Positions 5,743 through 7,810 of a stretch of 7,810 nucleotides of DNA are shown here, piece by piece. Made by a program: the position numbers and the translations under genes. Each line of letters begins with the position of its first letter. Positions within the stretch are counted from its first letter, which is position 1. The notes under the pieces are model-generated. The model worked only from the letters and a program-made list of their open reading frames with translations, did no database searches and was not told the origin of the DNA. The stretch is from CAYGWP01 sp964353455 (lineage in GTDB: Bacteria > Planctomycetota > Phycisphaerae > FEN-1346): NCBI GenBank assembly GCA_964353455.1, contig CAYGWP010000294.1, positions 1-7,810 on the forward strand, written 5' to 3'.

Positions 5743-7810
5743 ATGACGACCGCTGCACAGCATCGCGCGGCTGCCTTCCTGATCCTCGCACTCGCCGCCT
5801 GTGCGATGGGCGAAGAGTTTTCGTGGCAGCAGACCGGCTGGGGCGGCGGCGGGTACTACTGGGCATGCGCGTTTCATCCCACAAAGAGCGGCATCATATA
5901 CATGGGCGGCGATGTCTGCGGCTTCTATAAGACCGAGGACGGCGGCAAGACGTGGCGAATCTCCAACACCGGCATCGCAGACTATGCCGTCTATTCGCTG
6001 GCCGTTGACCCGTCGAGCCCCGACACGGTCTATGCGGGGACGCCGTCGGGCCTCTCTCGGAGCACCGATGCGGGGGAGCACTGGGAGTTCCTCGCCGAGA
6101 CCGCGAAGAAGGCCCTGGCCATCACGGCCGACCGCAACAAGAGCGTCCGCGCCGTTGCGGTCGATCCATCGTCGAGCAGCCGCGTGTTTGCCGCCACGCC
6201 GGCCGGAAAGATTTTCCGCAGCGATGACGGCGGCAAACAATGGAAAGTTGTCTATCAGTTGAAGGACGCCGGGAGTTTCTCATCCATCACGGTGGCCGCC
6301 GCCAACCCGCGAGTGGTGCTTGCCGCGGGGACGGCGGGCGTCCTCAAGAGCGAGGACGGCGGCGACACGTGGGCGGAACTCCCGGCCCCCAAGAACGCGA
6401 GCCACGCCATCGCGGCGCCGAGCGATGCCGGCATCATCTACGCGGCCTGCGGCAAGGAAGGCGTCCACAAGTCCGCCGACGGCGGCAAGACGTGGACGAA
6501 GGCCGGCGGCGGACTCAAGGAAAACTTCGCCGCGCGCGAAATCGCCGTCGATCCGAAGGACCCGAACACAGTCTATGTAATCGGCTCCGTCAACTGGGAC
6601 GGGTACTTTTACCGCTCCGCGGACGGCGGGCAGACTTGGGAACTCTCGCGGACCGTGCGGCGCGACCTTGCCGCCGACCCGACCTTGCCCGACGAGGGCG
6701 GCACGCGGGCCGAGACGACGCCCCTCAGTAGCGCGCGGAACCTCGCCCTCAACCCCCAGCGGCCGCAGGAACTCTTCATCGCGGCCAACTGGCGCCCGTG
6801 CTTCAGCCCCGACGGCGGCAAGACGTGGGAGGAACGCGACCGCGGGGCCGACATCACATGCGTCTCCGATATCCGATTCTTTGGCAAAAAGACATACGTC
6901 ACTTCGATGGATGAGGGCCTCATGCTCAGCGAGGACGACGGGGCCACGTGGCGGCAACTCTCGCCCATGAAGTACTCAACGGCCGTCAGCGGACACCAGT
7001 GGCGGGTCCTCGTGTGGCCCAAGGGCGACACCGAGAGAATCCTCACCGCCTGCTCGCCCTGGGCCGAGCCGCAGAACCGCGTCCTGGTGAGCGAAGACGG
7101 CGGGAAGTCGTTCCGGATGTCCCGAGACGGTCTGCCCGACTACCTGCCCACCGTCAACACAATGTGGGGACAGTCTTATGCCCGGGCGCTTGCGGCCGAC
7201 CCGAAGGACCCGAACATCGTGTACCTGGGGATGGACGGCGATGCGGAGCCCGACAAGGGCCGGTGCGGCGGCGGCATCTTCAAATCTACCGACGGCGGAT
7301 ACACATGGAAGCAACTGCCGAACCAGCCCGCCAGTCGCAGGTCGTTCTTTGCCCTCGCGGTTGACCCGACCGACCCCAGCCGCATCTTCTGGGGCGCGTG
7401 CGCAAACGGCGGCGGCCTATACCGGAGCGAAGACGCCGGCGCCACGTGGAAGCACGTCTTCAAGAGCGAATCCTGGGTCTTCAACGTCCTTGTGACGCCG
7501 AGCGGCACCATCTACGTGCCCGCCTCGAACCTCTACCGCAGCACCGACCACGGCAACACCTGGAAGCAACTGACGAAATTCGACTACTCGGTGTCCATCG
7601 TTGGCCTTGAGGTCGATCCGCAAGACGAGAAGCGCATCTGGTTCTCGCGAGTCACCTGGGGAAGCGGCTCCGGCGGCGGCGTGTACAGGACCACGGACGG
7701 GGGCGGAACGTGGCAGGAGATCACGGGCGACATCCCCTACCGCAAGCCCCTCGTGCTGCGCTATAATCCCGCCACGCGAGAACTCTGGGCCGGCGGCGTG
7801 GGACTCTACA
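5743..7810 (+). CDS. Secreted Asp-box (BNR/sortilin-like) beta-propeller protein, 3' truncated
   Basis: Open from ATG 5743 to the window edge: at least 689 residues, no stop reached. The N-terminus is a signal sequence (hydrophobic AAAFLILALAAC, residues 9-20). LAAC with Cys20 is an acceptable lipobox, so it may be a lipoprotein; cleavage after AMG is the alternative. Thirteen Asp-boxes (S/T-x-D-x-G-x-T-W) end at residues 71, 114, 167, 210, 251, 299, 362, 403, 457, 522, 569, 607 and 657. Strands of the type VDP..P..VYAG precede many of them, as in sortilin/VPS10, Ycf48-like and GH74 propellers. Thirteen or more blades suggest two stacked seven-blade propellers. The opening GGGGYYWACAFHPT followed by GGDVCGFY recalls GH74 glycoside hydrolases, with D57 where their N-terminal catalytic Asp lies, but this is uncertain. 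It begins one nt after the upstream stop with no clear ribosome binding site, implying coupled translation. Confidence 0.88.
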   Translation, partial: MTTAAQHRAAAFLILALAACAMGEEFSWQQTGWGGGGYYWACAFHPTKSGIIYMGGDVCGFYKTEDGGKTWRISNTGIADYAVYSLAVDPSSPDTVYAGTPSGLSRSTDAGEHWEFLAETAKKALAITADRNKSVRAVAVDPSSSSRVFAATPAGKIFRSDDGGKQWKVVYQLKDAGSFSSITVAAANPRVVLAAGTAGVLKSEDGGDTWAELPAPKNASHAIAAPSDAGIIYAACGKEGVHKSADGGKTWTKAGGGLKENFAAREIAVDPKDPNTVYVIGSVNWDGYFYRSADGGQTWELSRTVRRDLAADPTLPDEGGTRAETTPLSSARNLALNPQRPQELFIAANWRPCFSPDGGKTWEERDRGADITCVSDIRFFGKKTYVTSMDEGLMLSEDDGATWRQLSPMKYSTAVSGHQWRVLVWPKGDTERILTACSPWAEPQNRVLVSEDGGKSFRMSRDGLPDYLPTVNTMWGQSYARALAADPKDPNIVYLGMDGDAEPDKGRCGGGIFKSTDGGYTWKQLPNQPASRRSFFALAVDPTDPSRIFWGACANGGGLYRSEDAGATWKHVFKSESWVFNVLVTPSGTIYVPASNLYRSTDHGNTWKQLTKFDYSVSIVGLEVDPQDEKRIWFSRVTWGSGSGGGVYRTTDGGGTWQEITGDIPYRKPLVLRYNPATRELWAGGVGLY
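5938..6828 (+). repeat. Exact 18-bp Asp-box coding repeats
   Basis: GACGGCGGCAAGACGTGG occurs three times without a mismatch (5938-5955, 6478-6495, 6811-6828), each encoding D-G-G-K-T-W of an Asp-box. The other ten boxes differ at several bases. The identity may reflect strong codon preference on a constrained motif, or recent blade duplication or gene conversion. The flanking blade sequences differ, which favours the first explanation. Confidence 0.7.

Overview
The window is GC-rich bacterial DNA with dense coding on both strands. I infer an uncultured planctomycete, perhaps Phycisphaerae-like. The grounds are the high GC, the small lipoprotein, the large secreted Asp-box (BNR) beta-propeller and the abundant paired palindromic repeats. 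This is a judgement from style; there is no marker gene such as rRNA here.

Left part (1-1499, minus strand). Reading leftwards from about 1499 there are two adjacent genes for YkgJ-type CxxCxxCC metal-chelating proteins (1499-1062, then 1065-508), which overlap by a GTGA junction. After them comes a compact independent unit for a 69-residue lipoprotein: a TTGACA-17-TAGGAT promoter (487-459), an AAGGAG ribosome binding site, the gene (405-196) and a hairpin/T-tract terminator (162-129). A repeat made of two palindromes (38-105) lies beyond the terminator.

Divergent control region (1500-1612). Two sigma70-like promoters stand back to back. One drives the YkgJ pair leftwards and the other drives mutL rightwards.

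Right part (1613-7810, plus strand). A complete mutL encodes the mismatch-repair ATPase with an intact C-terminal endonuclease motif. It is followed after 10 nt by a secreted beta-propeller protein of unknown function. One nt after that, a second, much larger secreted propeller protein begins, with 13 Asp-boxes, and runs off the right edge. The spacing suggests a single transcription unit from the mutL promoter. No functional link between mismatch repair and the exported propellers is evident, so this may be mere co-transcription.

The most unusual signal is a set of three different paired inverted-repeat elements (38-105, 979-1057, 3533-3625). Two of them lie in the 5' ends of reading frames, between a good ribosome binding site/start codon and the recognisable protein, and leave the frame open. 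This resembles the in-frame palindromic elements known from Rickettsia. I see no defence system, CRISPR array, tRNA, rRNA, transposase or integrase.
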